NCBI GenBank assembly: GCA_031263485.1
Contig: JAISFS010000268.1
Coordinates: 1 to 33,926, forward strand
Direction: 5' to 3'
Length of the DNA stretch: 33,926 nt
Source of the DNA: Deltaproteobacteria bacterium
GTDB lineage: Bacteria > Desulfobacterota > Desulfarculia > Adiutricales > Adiutricaceae
This document shows, in pieces, positions 1 to 8,257 of this stretch (position 1 is its first letter; every line of letters begins with the position of its first letter). Under the pieces are notes generated by a model. The model worked only from the letters and a program-made list of their open reading frames with translations, ran no database searches and was not told the origin of the DNA. The position numbers were made by a program, and so were the translations under genes.

Positions 1-423
1 GGCCGGGCCGGGCCCGGCGCCCTCCAGCAGGAAGTCCCTCATCGCGGCCAGCTCGCGGGGGAGGGCGGGGGGGGCCCCGTCCCGGACCGGCGAGTGGCCT
101 TCCGCGGTGAGGAGGCGGAGCGCGACCGCCCTGCGCCGGGACGCCGTCTCCCGGGGATCCTCCGGCCCGTCGGCCCACGCCAGGAATTCGAGCAGCATGT
201 AGCCTGCCGTCAGCGTGACGTCCCAGTTCAGTGACGCGCCGGCCGCCGCGCCGTGGGCCTCGTGCGCCCGGAGAAGCCGCAGAAGCGCGCCGAGGGGGGT
301 CCGGTCAATCCGCGCCAGGAGCTCGAGGCGCTCCGTCTCGTCGGCCTGCGGCGCCGCGTCGAGGAAGCCCCCGAAGAACTTCAGGTCCATCGCGGGGAAC
401 CACGGCGAGGGCATGATCTCCAT
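1..423 (-). CDS. Partial hypothetical protein, C-terminus beyond the left edge
   Basis: An open frame on the minus strand begins at an ATG at 423 (a second in-frame ATG lies three codons later, at 414) and stays open to base 1, so at least 141 codons are present and the stop is outside the window. Nearly every third codon position is G or C, as in the confident genes of this window, which supports real coding. The peptide starts MEIMPSPWFPAMDLKFFGGF and continues with alternating Leu/Ala/Arg and acidic residues, which suggests a soluble helical protein. No domain, signal peptide or membrane segment is recognised. No convincing Shine-Dalgarno site precedes the start, so the exact start is uncertain. 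No function is assigned. Confidence 0.5.
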   Translation of the reverse strand, partial: MEIMPSPWFPAMDLKFFGGFLDAAPQADETERLELLARIDRTPLGALLRLLRAHEAHGAAAGASLNWDVTLTAGYMLLEFLAWADGPEDPRETASRRRAVALRLLTAEGHSPVRDGAPPALPRELAAMRDFLLEGAGPGPA

Positions 424-1084
424 GCCCGCGGCCCGAGGCGAGGGGGCGAGACCGGGCGACGGGTGGGTCCCGGCGGGTCCGGGGGATTCGGGGGATTCGG
501 GGGGCGGCAAGGGGTTTCCTCGGTCGGCCCCGGAGGCGCGGCGCGGCCGGGGGGGAGGGGGGGAAGGAATGGCGGATCGGTTCGGCTGAAGAGTGGATAT
601 AGTGCATGACCGGTCCGTCGTCAAGCCGTCCGGTAAAGTTTAGGAGCGGAACAGGTTTCCGGCGCCGGTCGCGCCTCTCCGTCGATGTCCGGGAGCCTCG
701 GTTCCCGCACGGTCGGCATCGTCTGGAGGAAGCCCGGAACAGTCATGAGTTCATTACGGGCATGTGCTCCCTTGCGGTCAACGGGGTGCGTTCGGGACGG
801 GTCGCTGCACGAAGAGCCCGGGGACTGGCCGTCCCGGATGGGGGAGGCGAGTGTGAGGGGGGGAAACGATTACGGCATTGCCAAAGACATGGATCCAGGA
901 CATGGCGAAAAACCAGACTTCATCGGGATTGCAAAAACAGACATCGTCGGGATTGCGAAAGGCCATATAACATCGGCAACATGAACAATACGCGTCATTG
1001 TGATCGGGAAAGTCATACATCAGTGGATTTGCGGAAAATCAGACAACAATATGATAGCAAAAGTCCATTATCATAGAAATTTCG
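424..1084. other. Intergenic region, no supported gene
   Basis: Short open frames here have poor composition and no recognisable product. G-run repeats (GGGGGATTC twice, near 482-500) lie in the GC-rich part. The part beyond about 850 is markedly more AT-rich and leads into the insertion sequence. Confidence 0.5.
919..966 (+). repeat. Two tandem 24-bp units
   Basis: Two adjacent 24-bp units share the core TCGGGATTGC(A/G)AAA, and a weaker third relative (GGCATTGCCAAAGAC) lies about 45 bp upstream. Read in one plus frame they give a repeated (F/V)IGIAK peptide, but no well-supported gene contains them. Confidence 0.4.
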
Positions 1085-1100
1085 GTAACCGTTCACCCCC
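1085..1100 (+). repeat. Left terminal inverted repeat of the IS66 element
   Basis: GTAACCGTTCACCCCC is the exact reverse complement of 3800-3815. Inward of the 16 bp the two ends diverge at once. Confidence 0.85.
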
Positions 1101-1158
1101 CCTTTAGCAACACTGTCTCCCTTTCTCTCTTGATACTGGCTTAAATCCTCACTCTCTA

Positions 1159-1201
1159 CCACAAGCCTCCCCCCACGTCGGCCACAAGCCTCCCCCCACG
1201 T
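1159..1201. repeat. 20-bp direct repeat, period 23
   Basis: CCACAAGCCTCCCCCCACGT occurs exactly at 1159-1178 and 1182-1201, inside the left non-coding part of the IS66 element. It probably arose by slippage; no function is apparent. Confidence 0.7.
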
Positions 1202-1647
1202 TATCAGACTCCTCTCTTGCTCAGGTCCATTGATTGAGTACATCTGCAGGAAAGTCAGTGAATGCGGTACATCCCACGATATTTTACCGCTGGTTCACAA
1301 GGCGGCCCAAAACTGCCGTCTTCTGAACAAGGCATGGGCAACTCTCAAGAATCTAATGCTATCATGCTGTTTTTATGGGGATTTTTTTGGATGGATTCGT
1401 GAGGCATCCAAAGCTGTAAATTCGTTAACGAACACTTGATTTGGGATAGCAGATATGGTAAATAGGTATCAAATACACTAATTGAGACTTCAAAGGCACC
1501 TGAACTTCCCCAAAGAGCCTGAATTTGCCAAATGCCGCAGTTATGAGGCAATGATATAGAACTCTCCCAAGCCCGAAGACAATAGTTAAGCCTGCCTGCA
1601 TCCGATGCCGGCGGTCTCACCCATCTCCAAAAACGAAATCTCCTAAC

Positions 1648-1995
1648 ATGTCAGCCGCGCCGTTCAACAGATCAGGGACCTGCAAGACCGACCGGGAGTC
1701 ATTCCCCTTTGGGGGAGAGGCTTTGCCTTTAGTGTCCCTTATAGAGGACAGGGATCCGTCCCCGCCGTTTTCCGACGACGAGCTGGCTGACATGTCGGAC
1801 TCCAAACGTGCGCGGGCGGCCTTGACCCTTTCCCGCCGCGGATCGACGTCGCTGGCTATGGATTGCGTCGAGGCCAGGGTGGAGATCCATGAGCTGAAGG
1901 AACAGCTGAAGCGCGCCGGGGAAGCCTCCAAAAGCCTGAAAAAGGAACTGTCGGCCGCGGCAAGGCGGCAGAGGCCGCCCTTACGGCGACGGTGA
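1648..1995 (+). CDS. IS66 transposase, N-terminal part (separate frame)
   Basis: A 115-codon frame whose second half (residues about 75-105) is a charged leucine-rich helix with ELKEQLKRAG and SLKKEL, like the N-terminal coiled coil of IS66 transposases. It ends in a TGA at 1993-1995 that overlaps the GTG of the next frame. The downstream frame is also open well upstream of that GTG, reading KAAEAALTATVRVL. The two frames therefore probably encode one protein, joined either by a -1 shift (an A5G run lies at 1939-1944) or separated by an inactivating indel. The run is one A short of the classic A6G slippery site. No Shine-Dalgarno site precedes the ATG at 1648, so the true start is unclear. 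Confidence 0.5.
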   Translation: MSAAPFNRSGTCKTDRESFPFGGEALPLVSLIEDRDPSPPFSDDELADMSDSKRARAALTLSRRGSTSLAMDCVEARVEIHELKEQLKRAGEASKSLKKELSAAARRQRPPLRRR

Positions 1996-3422
1996 GGGTT
2001 CTTGCGGACGCGCACCTGTCCGGCGGATTCGGCGAAGCCGGCGTACGGAACGAGGACCTTGAGAACCTGCTCAACGGCTTGAAGGACGTGATGGGCAAAC
2101 CCAGGAAGAACTCAAGGACCTCATCCCGGAAGCCGTCCTCCGATGACCAGAAGGACCAGGCGGAGAGAAGGGAAGAGGCGGAACGGAAAAGACCGGAGGG
2201 GAAAGGGAAAGGGAGTCCCGGACCCAAGCCCGAGCACGAGCCGGCCAACCGCCCTCCCTTGAAGCCGGAAGACGCCGACCGCCAGGAACCGTACTTCCGT
2301 GAGGACGACAAGTGCCCCAAATGCAAGGGTAAGATGGAAGAGCGTCCGGATGACGACAAGACGTGGGAGATGCTCGAGCTCCCCGAAAAACCCATCGAGA
2401 GGATCCTGTTCAGAAGAAGGGCATATTGGTGCGGGAACTGCAAATGCATGCACTGGGCCGACGAGCCGAGGGACAGGACGCCATGGCTTTTTGGCCCGCG
2501 CCTCATGAGTCTGCTCACCTGCCTGAAGGTGCAGGGGAGCATGTCCGTCAGAAACCTCCAGGATTTTCTCGCGGCCATGGGGGCGAAGGCCAGCGTCGGC
2601 GTTATACAGAACTCCCTCGGCAGATCATCGGATGCCGTCGGGGAACCCTACGAGGAACTGGTTCGGGAGGTGGCAAAGGAGAAAGTGGTCAACTCCGACG
2701 AGTCGCACATAAAGATGAACGGCCGTCCCTATTGGGCATGGGTCATGGTGACCGCCGCCTACATACTGTTCGTCATCCGGGAAAGCCGCGGCAGCGCCGT
2801 GCTGGAGGAGATCCTGGGCGAGGACTTTTCCGGGGTGTTGGGAAGCGACTTCTTCTCCGCCTACAAGAAGTTCTCGAGACTCCATCCCGCGGTCGTCAAC
2901 CAGTTCTGCCTGGTCCACCTCAAACGGCAGCTGAAGGACCTGGCCGTGAATTACGGGGGGGAACGACGAAGATACGGGGAGAAGCTGCTGGAGCTCCTGG
3001 ACAAGGTGTTCGAGCTCCACCACAGTCTCAAGGACGAGTTTGATCTGAATACTCTCAGGTTGCTGTTCAAGGCCGCCTTCGATTTCCGGGACTATGCGGT
3101 AAACGAGGTCCCGTGCCTCGACAAGCTTTGCATGCCTATAGCGCGGAGGCTCGCGGAACGTTTCGAGGCCCACTTCATTTTTATCCTTTGGCGCGACGTT
3201 GAGCCTACCAACAACTTGGCCGAGCAGGCCATCAGACACCTTGTCATAGACAGGCATGTCACCCAGGGAGTAAGAAGCGAGAGGGGGGCGATCATGAAGG
3301 CTCGTCTGATGACCGTGCGCGCGACCTGCAGGAAGCGCGGACTCAGCCCTTTCCGTTACGTCTATGACTGCCTCGTCGCCATGCTCGGTGGCGAGAAGGC
3401 CCCGTCCATGCTGACAGGCTGA
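1992..3422 (+). CDS. IS66-family transposase (TnpC type), main part
   Basis: The 476-codon frame carries the family's features in order: a KNSRTSSRKPSSDD segment (residues 39-52, the usual KNS..SKPPSSD motif), a zinc-finger region with CPKC (108-111) and CGNCKC (147-152), and the DDE catalytic core. Likely catalytic residues are D236 in NSDES, D286 in GSDFFSAY and E411 in TNNLAEQAIR. The C-terminal R..VTQG.RSERGA block after the Glu is also typical. The product would cut and join the ends of the surrounding element. The GTG start at 1992 is the first in-frame start, but the N-terminal helix lies in the preceding frame, so the intact protein needs a frameshift or the gene is inactive. A strong terminator follows the stop. 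Confidence 0.85.
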   Translation: MRVLADAHLSGGFGEAGVRNEDLENLLNGLKDVMGKPRKNSRTSSRKPSSDDQKDQAERREEAERKRPEGKGKGSPGPKPEHEPANRPPLKPEDADRQEPYFREDDKCPKCKGKMEERPDDDKTWEMLELPEKPIERILFRRRAYWCGNCKCMHWADEPRDRTPWLFGPRLMSLLTCLKVQGSMSVRNLQDFLAAMGAKASVGVIQNSLGRSSDAVGEPYEELVREVAKEKVVNSDESHIKMNGRPYWAWVMVTAAYILFVIRESRGSAVLEEILGEDFSGVLGSDFFSAYKKFSRLHPAVVNQFCLVHLKRQLKDLAVNYGGERRRYGEKLLELLDKVFELHHSLKDEFDLNTLRLLFKAAFDFRDYAVNEVPCLDKLCMPIARRLAERFEAHFIFILWRDVEPTNNLAEQAIRHLVIDRHVTQGVRSERGAIMKARLMTVRATCRKRGLSPFRYVYDCLVAMLGGEKAPSMLTG

Positions 3423-3449
3423 CTGCCGACCGGCGATCCGATAATTTCC

Positions 3450-3486
3450 GGCTCAATGGATCCCACGATCCGTTGAGCCTTTTTTA
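3450..3486 (+). terminator. Rho-independent terminator of the IS66 transposase
   Basis: A 13-bp stem with one T-G wobble (GGCTCAATGGATC paired with GATCCGTTGAGCC) closes a 4-nt loop and is followed by six Ts. It starts 28 bp after the transposase stop. Confidence 0.9.
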
Positions 3487-3799
3487 TGGGGGAATTTTCT
3501 AAAAATTTTACAGATGCACACATAATATTTATGACACAATAAATACCAATATTTCATATACAATAAGGATATGACGAAAAATACAGATGGATATGTCTCG
3601 CGTTTCATTAAATCATGATATGCGGAATAATCACTTTAATACCTATGTTTTACATACTGGCTAGATAAAACATGTGGAATGTCCATAATAATTTCACCGT
3701 AATAGGTTGGCAAAGCCACATGCCAACGGGACAACTCCAAAAACCAGCACCACGGCCATTCTAAATATGTTGCTACCGAATCAGTCATCTAGATGATTA
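3487..3799. other. AT-rich right arm of the IS66 element, no gene
   Basis: About 310 bp of AT-rich sequence lie between the terminator and the right inverted repeat. The only structure seen is a 12-bp palindrome, TCATCTAGATGA, at 3785-3796, close to the element's end. Confidence 0.5.
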
Positions 3800-3815
3800 G
3801 GGGGTGAACGGTTAC
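3800..3815 (-). repeat. Right terminal inverted repeat of the IS66 element
   Basis: GGGGGTGAACGGTTAC is the exact complement of the left end at 1085-1100 and ends in the GTAA-type terminus expected for the family. Confidence 0.85.
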
Positions 3816-4189
3816 AACTTACTCAATAGAAGAGAAAATTGATTCCACTGGAACCCCCCCCTCCCAATTTGAGTCGATTTTCTGAGGCGCCCCATGGCCT
3901 CACTCGGGAGTTCTCGCGGGCGGCTTGCCAGGCTTGCGCGGTGCTCGGTGGTGCAGGTCATCCGTTCAAGAGGCCGGACCTGAGGGCGGAAGGCCAAGCG
4001 GACGCGACTCAGCAGGGACAGACGGAAGCGGTCCGTCTGCCGGGAAATCAGAGCAAAGGATCCGGGACGCACTTGCAGAGGCGACTGCGGTGGACGGTTG
4101 CGGCGGAGGTTTGATCGGATGCCCCTGACGCTGCCTTGGCCCGTCGCAGACGCCCTCCAGGCGGGGTTGCCCTGGAGGCTCTTCTGTTC

Positions 4190-5000
4190 GGTTCGGTTCG
4201 GAAGAGGAACTCCTCCTCGAGCTCCGCGTCCTCCTCGCGTTCGACCATCTGCGGCGATGCCATGAAATCCTGGAAGGCCACCCCGTCACCCAGGAGGAGG
4301 CGAAGTGACTGACCGGGCAGGTGTTCTGGCAGGCCGCGCGGCCGAAGCACGGATGGGCATGAGCGTCGGCTCCACATGCCTTGAAGATCCGGCATCATGT
4401 CCACGGAGCCGGAAGGGCACATCTCCGCGCAGGCTAAGCAAGATTCCACTGCAAAAACCCTCCCCCTCGACAGAGAGGCGGAACGCTTTATGGCCATCGC
4501 ATTGGCACCCTTGCGCTTAAGCCTTTGACCATCGCCATTCTGGCGCACCATTTACCCAGCATTCTGCCCCCAAATTGCTACCTGGAGGTGATGGTGGGGG
4601 TTTTTGCAGTGAAATCAAGCAACTGGTGGCATGCTTGACCGCTATGCTCTCGATCCTTTCCAGATGCTCCGCGTCCAGCCGCATCCGTTGCTTTAGCGCG
4701 ACCGTGACGGTGACCAGGGCATCGATAACTCAGAGCCGCGTTCATGCAACGCAGTCGTACTGGCAGAAGTCCGTGTAGGGGGCCTCAGCTCCCGGGCTTC
4801 CCGGGAGCTGGGGTCCACTCCGAGGCAAGGCGCCAGGACTGGTTCGGGCAGGTGCGCACGCAGGTGTGGCAGAGGGTGCCACTGGCGTTCAGGCGCGTCA
4901 GCGAGAGCGCCCCGTGCGGAGGCACTGGCTGGGTTTCCAGGTCGAACCCAGGGAGAATGCGGCCCTTAGGTGTGACGGACGTATCGAAAGCCGTTCCCAT
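4190..5000 (-). pseudogene. Decayed cysteine-rich coding remnants, interrupted by the MITE
   Basis: If the MITE (4442-4616) and one target copy are removed, a minus-strand frame reads through the empty site as RLDAEHLERIESIAVKHATS followed by CLACAEMCPSG, and further on VEREEDAELEEEFLFR. Upstream on the same strand a second open frame (5000-4785) contains CHTCVRTCPNQSW. Both pieces have a CxxCxxxCP arrangement, as in some iron-sulfur or zinc sites, and fairly G/C-rich third positions. The frames are not continuous with each other. No family is recognised. Whether this was one gene or two, or is chance, cannot be settled from this sequence alone. Confidence 0.22.
4442..4616 (+). mobile_element. 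MITE-like element, copy A (175 bp), with 6-bp target duplication
   Basis: The element begins GATTCCACTGCAAAAACC and ends with the complement of GATTTCACTGCAAAAACC, an 18-bp terminal inverted repeat with one mismatch. It is flanked by a perfect direct repeat AAGCAA (4436-4441 and 4617-4622), the mark of transposition. A second copy at 20759-20936 aligns along the whole length and stops at the same two ends. Both copies carry a GCTTAAGC palindrome near the middle (4515-4522 here). No open frame is shared by both copies, so it is non-coding and would depend on a transposase acting in trans. The family of that transposase is not known; the IS66 ends in this window are different. Confidence 0.85.
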
Positions 5001-6082
5001 GAGGGCCCCGAGATCGGACTCTCTTCAGGAAGCCCATGCGCACCTGCCCCGGCTCGACCGGAGGCGCTACGGATAAGTAGCTGAACGATCCGTTGGAACA
5101 TGAGCCCACAGGGGCGCCGAGCTGTACGTTGTTACTATTGCGAAGAGGCTTGGAGTCACTGCGGCCATCATCGGGAGGACGAAGCGGTTGTATGGCCATC
5201 GCATCAAGGAGACGGACCTGGTACGCGAACAGGGGCACCAGTTCATCGGGAAGGTTACACCTGTCATCTGCCGATACATGGATGCCAACCCTAAACGTGA
5301 ACGTGGTCGCGATTGCGGTTGCGATCGACGGGAAGACCTGCATCAAGGCCATCGAGAAGCCTAACGGCTACGTCAGAAACAGCGGGGCGAAACAAGCGAG
5401 GGACCCGAACAGAAACAACACGTTCCGCTGGGTCATCAACCTGTCCTCATGGCGGAAGATAAGGACATGCATTGTGCTAAATATGATTCAGCCGAGGTAG
5501 AGGCGTGTGGAGTTCTTTCGGTCAACGAATCGCCTTGTCAGGAAATCCTCCGAGTCACTGACCCCGATGGCGGGATCGAGCTCAGCTTTGTCGTGGACAG
5601 CCCATGTCACCGCAAGGGATGCGGTGAATGTCGTTTCAATTATCGGTCGGTGAGGGAATCATGATGAAGAGATGAACTGGTCGGTGGGTGTCGAAACTGG
5701 GGAGTTGGGCAATATCCCGAGTTGGGCAATCCCTCCCCGATATCGTGAATGCTTTGCCCCATCCCCAACTTCATCTACGGGCGAAGTCAGGGAAGGGGCA
5801 ACCGGATCGGGGAAGCCGAACTGGTTTATTGAGGGTCAGTCATGAAATAGGATCATTTCCAGACAGTTTCACATGGCATGCTCATTGCGATGGCGAGGCG
5901 GCGAAAGACATGAGTACCGTTCAAAGAAAATCAGGTTTCCGTGAACGATCTTCCTGCGATTATCAGGTGATTATCCGATATGTCCTAAGCCAGGACTCTG
6001 AGTAAATTGTCCGGAACTGGAGAAATGCCATTTGTCCATTTTCCCGTGAACGCTTGGCGCAATCAGGCCAACCGTGAACATG
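5001..6082. other. Degenerate region without a supported gene
   Basis: Several short overlapping frames exist in both directions (for example peptides ELYVVTIAKRLGVTAAIIG near 5120 and AIDGKTCIKAIEKPNGYV near 5320), but they sit in different frames and no family is recognised. This may be decayed insertion-sequence or host-gene material. A 12-bp direct repeat, GAGTTGGGCAAT, occurs at 5702-5713 and 5719-5730. Confidence 0.35.
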
Positions 6083-6114
6083 TCATAAAACGCGTGTGAA
6101 GACAGGTTTTATGA
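6083..6114 (-). terminator. Hairpin directly after the TonB receptor stop
   Basis: A perfect 9-bp stem (TCATAAAAC with GTTTTATGA, 14-nt loop) begins at the base after the receptor's stop codon on the minus strand. No T-run follows it, so it may be an RNA-stabilising hairpin or a weak terminator. Confidence 0.4.
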
Positions 6115-8175
6115 TCAAAAATCATAAGAAAGGGACAGGAAGAAATTGCGGCCAGGAATCGTCACTCCCCTGTTGTAGGCTCCGTTCGAATTGAAAACAT
6201 TGCCGAACTGGCCTTCCAAACTGAGGTTTCCCTTGTCTCCCATGTCAAGCAGGCGCTTGGAAAAGCTGAAATCGACCACCGTGAATCCTTCTTTATGCAC
6301 CCATGGAGCGACATATGTCACAAAATAGCTGTCATCATACCAATCCTGCACGTAGCTCTTGCCGTAATAATTCGCGATCAGCCTGGCTGACAGGTTTAAT
6401 CCCGGGTGATCGAAGTTGAGGCCATAACTCAAGAGCATATCGACCGTATAAGGCATCTTGTCTGGAGCGATGGACACGACGACGTTGGGATCCTTGTTCT
6501 CGTATTTGGACATCCATGTGAGATTAAAGAATGGCCTGATCGAATAATCCTGTCCGAGAGCTCCTGCGATATCGTAGTTCAGCGAAAGCTCAAGTCCGGC
6601 CAGATCAGCTCCCTTGAGGTTTCTGAATTGCATTACGTTTGGCGGCGCGACCATGACGCTAATAAACTTGTTTTTGAAATCCGAGATGAAATAAGTGACG
6701 CTACCGCTGAAATGATTGACCGATACATCCGCTCCGAACTCGATAGTCGTGTTTTCCTGAGGTTTCAGATCTGGGTTCGGGAGGGTAGTGCCCCCGCCGA
6801 ATGCCTGGCTCGCGTTAGGAACCGAGAATCCCGATGCGTAATTCGCCCGCAATTTTAGATAAGGGATGGGAGAATAGGCGATTCCGAAGGAAGGGGTAAA
6901 TTTCGTGGTTCTGTATGCACGGGTATAATTTGACAATTCGAAGCTGTCGTATCTACCGCCTGCAGAGATAATGAGCTTCTCATCCAGCAACTTCAGCTTC
7001 GCAAGAAGATATCCTGCCGTATCCTTGAACTCAGATTTAGTTAAACTGGCGTATGATCCAGAGGTGTATAAGGCATTGCCTTTGTATTTCACGTGCTCGA
7101 ATCCGGGAGAAAGGGAGAATATCGGATGATCGTAAGTCAGTTGCGCCTGAATCTGGTTCATGTCGAAATTGCTTCCGTCATACCAGGCTGGCACGGGGTA
7201 GCGAGAACCACCTGCAAAGGGTTCATTCGGATTAGGATCATAAAAGCCATCGGAATCGAAATTGCTCTTGGAAGTAGTATAATTCGCGAACCAGCTCAGA
7301 CGTTCGTCGGATGTCGATCCGGTATAACTGAGCGTGGAGTTCCAGACGTAGTTGTCGACCGTCGAGAAGGTATCCGGATACAGCAACTGAAGGGATTCCG
7401 TCCAGCCGGGAACCTCACCCTTGATCTTCATGTGATTGAAGTGGAGTCCAATCCGATGCGTGTCCAAAAACGAATAGCCGACATCAGCATCGATGCCGGA
7501 GGATTCGTCAACTCTTGAGTGCTTCCACACGTTGCCGTTCGCTGTGGTGAAATCTCCGAAACTGGTGCGTGAGGCCCCGACCGAAAAATCGAATCCCTGG
7601 TGCGAAGCCGACAGGGAGATCTTCTCCTCGTCCTTGTCGAAACTCCCCGCCCCGACGCTCACGTGAGCCGTCAATGGACCTTCCCCTAGTTTTGTGATTA
7701 TGTTGATGACACCCCCCAAAGACGACGGTCCGTATTGGACCGCCGTAGGTCCGCGTATGATTTCCACCCTCTCGACGTTGTCCATGTTGATCATATTCGC
7801 GTAGCCGTTGTTGATGCGGTGTCCGTTCAGAAGGATGAGCGTGAAGGCGTTGACTTCTGAAAAGCTCATCGACCCCTGGCCGTAACCGCGCATGTAGACG
7901 GTACTGTTAGCTCCGGTACCGTAGTTCGTGGCTCCAAACATGTAAGTCTGGATACCCTGTTCAGCAAGGACTGACAGGAGATTATGTCCTGCCGTCCTAT
8001 CGATCTCCTCCGAGTCGATCACGGTAATGTTGCTCGTCACTTCACGCAACGTCTCGAGGGTTTTTCCCGCCGTAACGACTACGATATCGAGGTATCCTCC
8101 GGATTGTGGCTGGGAATATGATGGAACAGACCAGAAAATGATAACCAGTGCAAGGCTGACGATGATCCGTCGCAT
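6115..8175 (-). CDS. TonB-dependent outer-membrane receptor
   Basis: The 686-residue protein has a signal peptide (about residues 1-21, RRIIVSLALVIIFWSVPSYS), a TonB box-like LDIVVVTA (29-36), a plug domain (about 40-165, with DSEEIDR, ILLNGHRINNGYANMINM, VERVEIIRGPTAVQYGPSSLGGVINIIT) and a C-terminal beta-barrel ending SLSYDF with a terminal Phe. The layout is that of BtuB/CirA-type receptors, which take a scarce ligand through the outer membrane using TonB energy. The ATG at 8175 has GGAGAG five bases upstream. The substrate cannot be told: no transport, cobalamin or iron genes lie beside it, and no cobalamin riboswitch consensus was seen upstream. Codon third positions are far less G/C-rich than in the housekeeping genes, which suggests acquisition by transfer. 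Confidence 0.92.
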   Translation of the reverse strand: MRRIIVSLALVIIFWSVPSYSQPQSGGYLDIVVVTAGKTLETLREVTSNITVIDSEEIDRTAGHNLLSVLAEQGIQTYMFGATNYGTGANSTVYMRGYGQGSMSFSEVNAFTLILLNGHRINNGYANMINMDNVERVEIIRGPTAVQYGPSSLGGVINIITKLGEGPLTAHVSVGAGSFDKDEEKISLSASHQGFDFSVGASRTSFGDFTTANGNVWKHSRVDESSGIDADVGYSFLDTHRIGLHFNHMKIKGEVPGWTESLQLLYPDTFSTVDNYVWNSTLSYTGSTSDERLSWFANYTTSKSNFDSDGFYDPNPNEPFAGGSRYPVPAWYDGSNFDMNQIQAQLTYDHPIFSLSPGFEHVKYKGNALYTSGSYASLTKSEFKDTAGYLLAKLKLLDEKLIISAGGRYDSFELSNYTRAYRTTKFTPSFGIAYSPIPYLKLRANYASGFSVPNASQAFGGGTTLPNPDLKPQENTTIEFGADVSVNHFSGSVTYFISDFKNKFISVMVAPPNVMQFRNLKGADLAGLELSLNYDIAGALGQDYSIRPFFNLTWMSKYENKDPNVVVSIAPDKMPYTVDMLLSYGLNFDHPGLNLSARLIANYYGKSYVQDWYDDSYFVTYVAPWVHKEGFTVVDFSFSKRLLDMGDKGNLSLEGQFGNVFNSNGAYNRGVTIPGRNFFLSLSYDF

Positions 8176-8245
8176 AGTATCTCTCCATGTTTCTCGTATT
8201 GCGAATACAAAATGAACTCCGGACGAGACAAAACCGTTTCACGCC

Positions 8246-8257
8246 TTTTCGCGAAAA
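8246..8257. promoter_or_regulatory. 12-bp palindrome upstream of the TonB receptor
   Basis: TTTTCGCGAAAA is perfectly palindromic and lies about 70 bp upstream of the receptor start. Position and symmetry would fit a repressor operator, but no known consensus is matched and no promoter hexamers could be assigned with confidence. Confidence 0.2.

Larger units (their letters stand above)
1085..3815 (+). mobile_element. IS66-family insertion sequence (2731 bp)
   Basis: The element is bounded by a perfect 16-bp inverted repeat, GTAACCGTTCACCCCC, at 1085-1100 and as its complement at 3800-3815. It carries an IS66 transposase and a strong terminator. Ends beginning 5'-GTAA are typical of IS66 elements. 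The family usually makes 8-bp target duplications; here the flanking octamers (AAATTTCG and AACTTACT) match at only 5 of 8 positions, so the flanks have diverged or recombined. The accessory genes tnpA and tnpB are not recognisable in the 550 bp before the transposase, so this is a tnpC-only type or a decayed full element. Confidence 0.85.

Noticed and set aside
919-966. CRISPR-like short repeat
   Set aside because: Only two or three adjacent diverged units with no spacers between them.
4397-4528. Plus-strand frame ending LDREAERFMAIALAPLRLSL, first taken as a transposase C-terminus shared with 20850
   Set aside because: The similarity to the second locus covers non-coding bases on both sides of the stop and ends at inverted repeats with target duplications, so it is a MITE and not a coding remnant.
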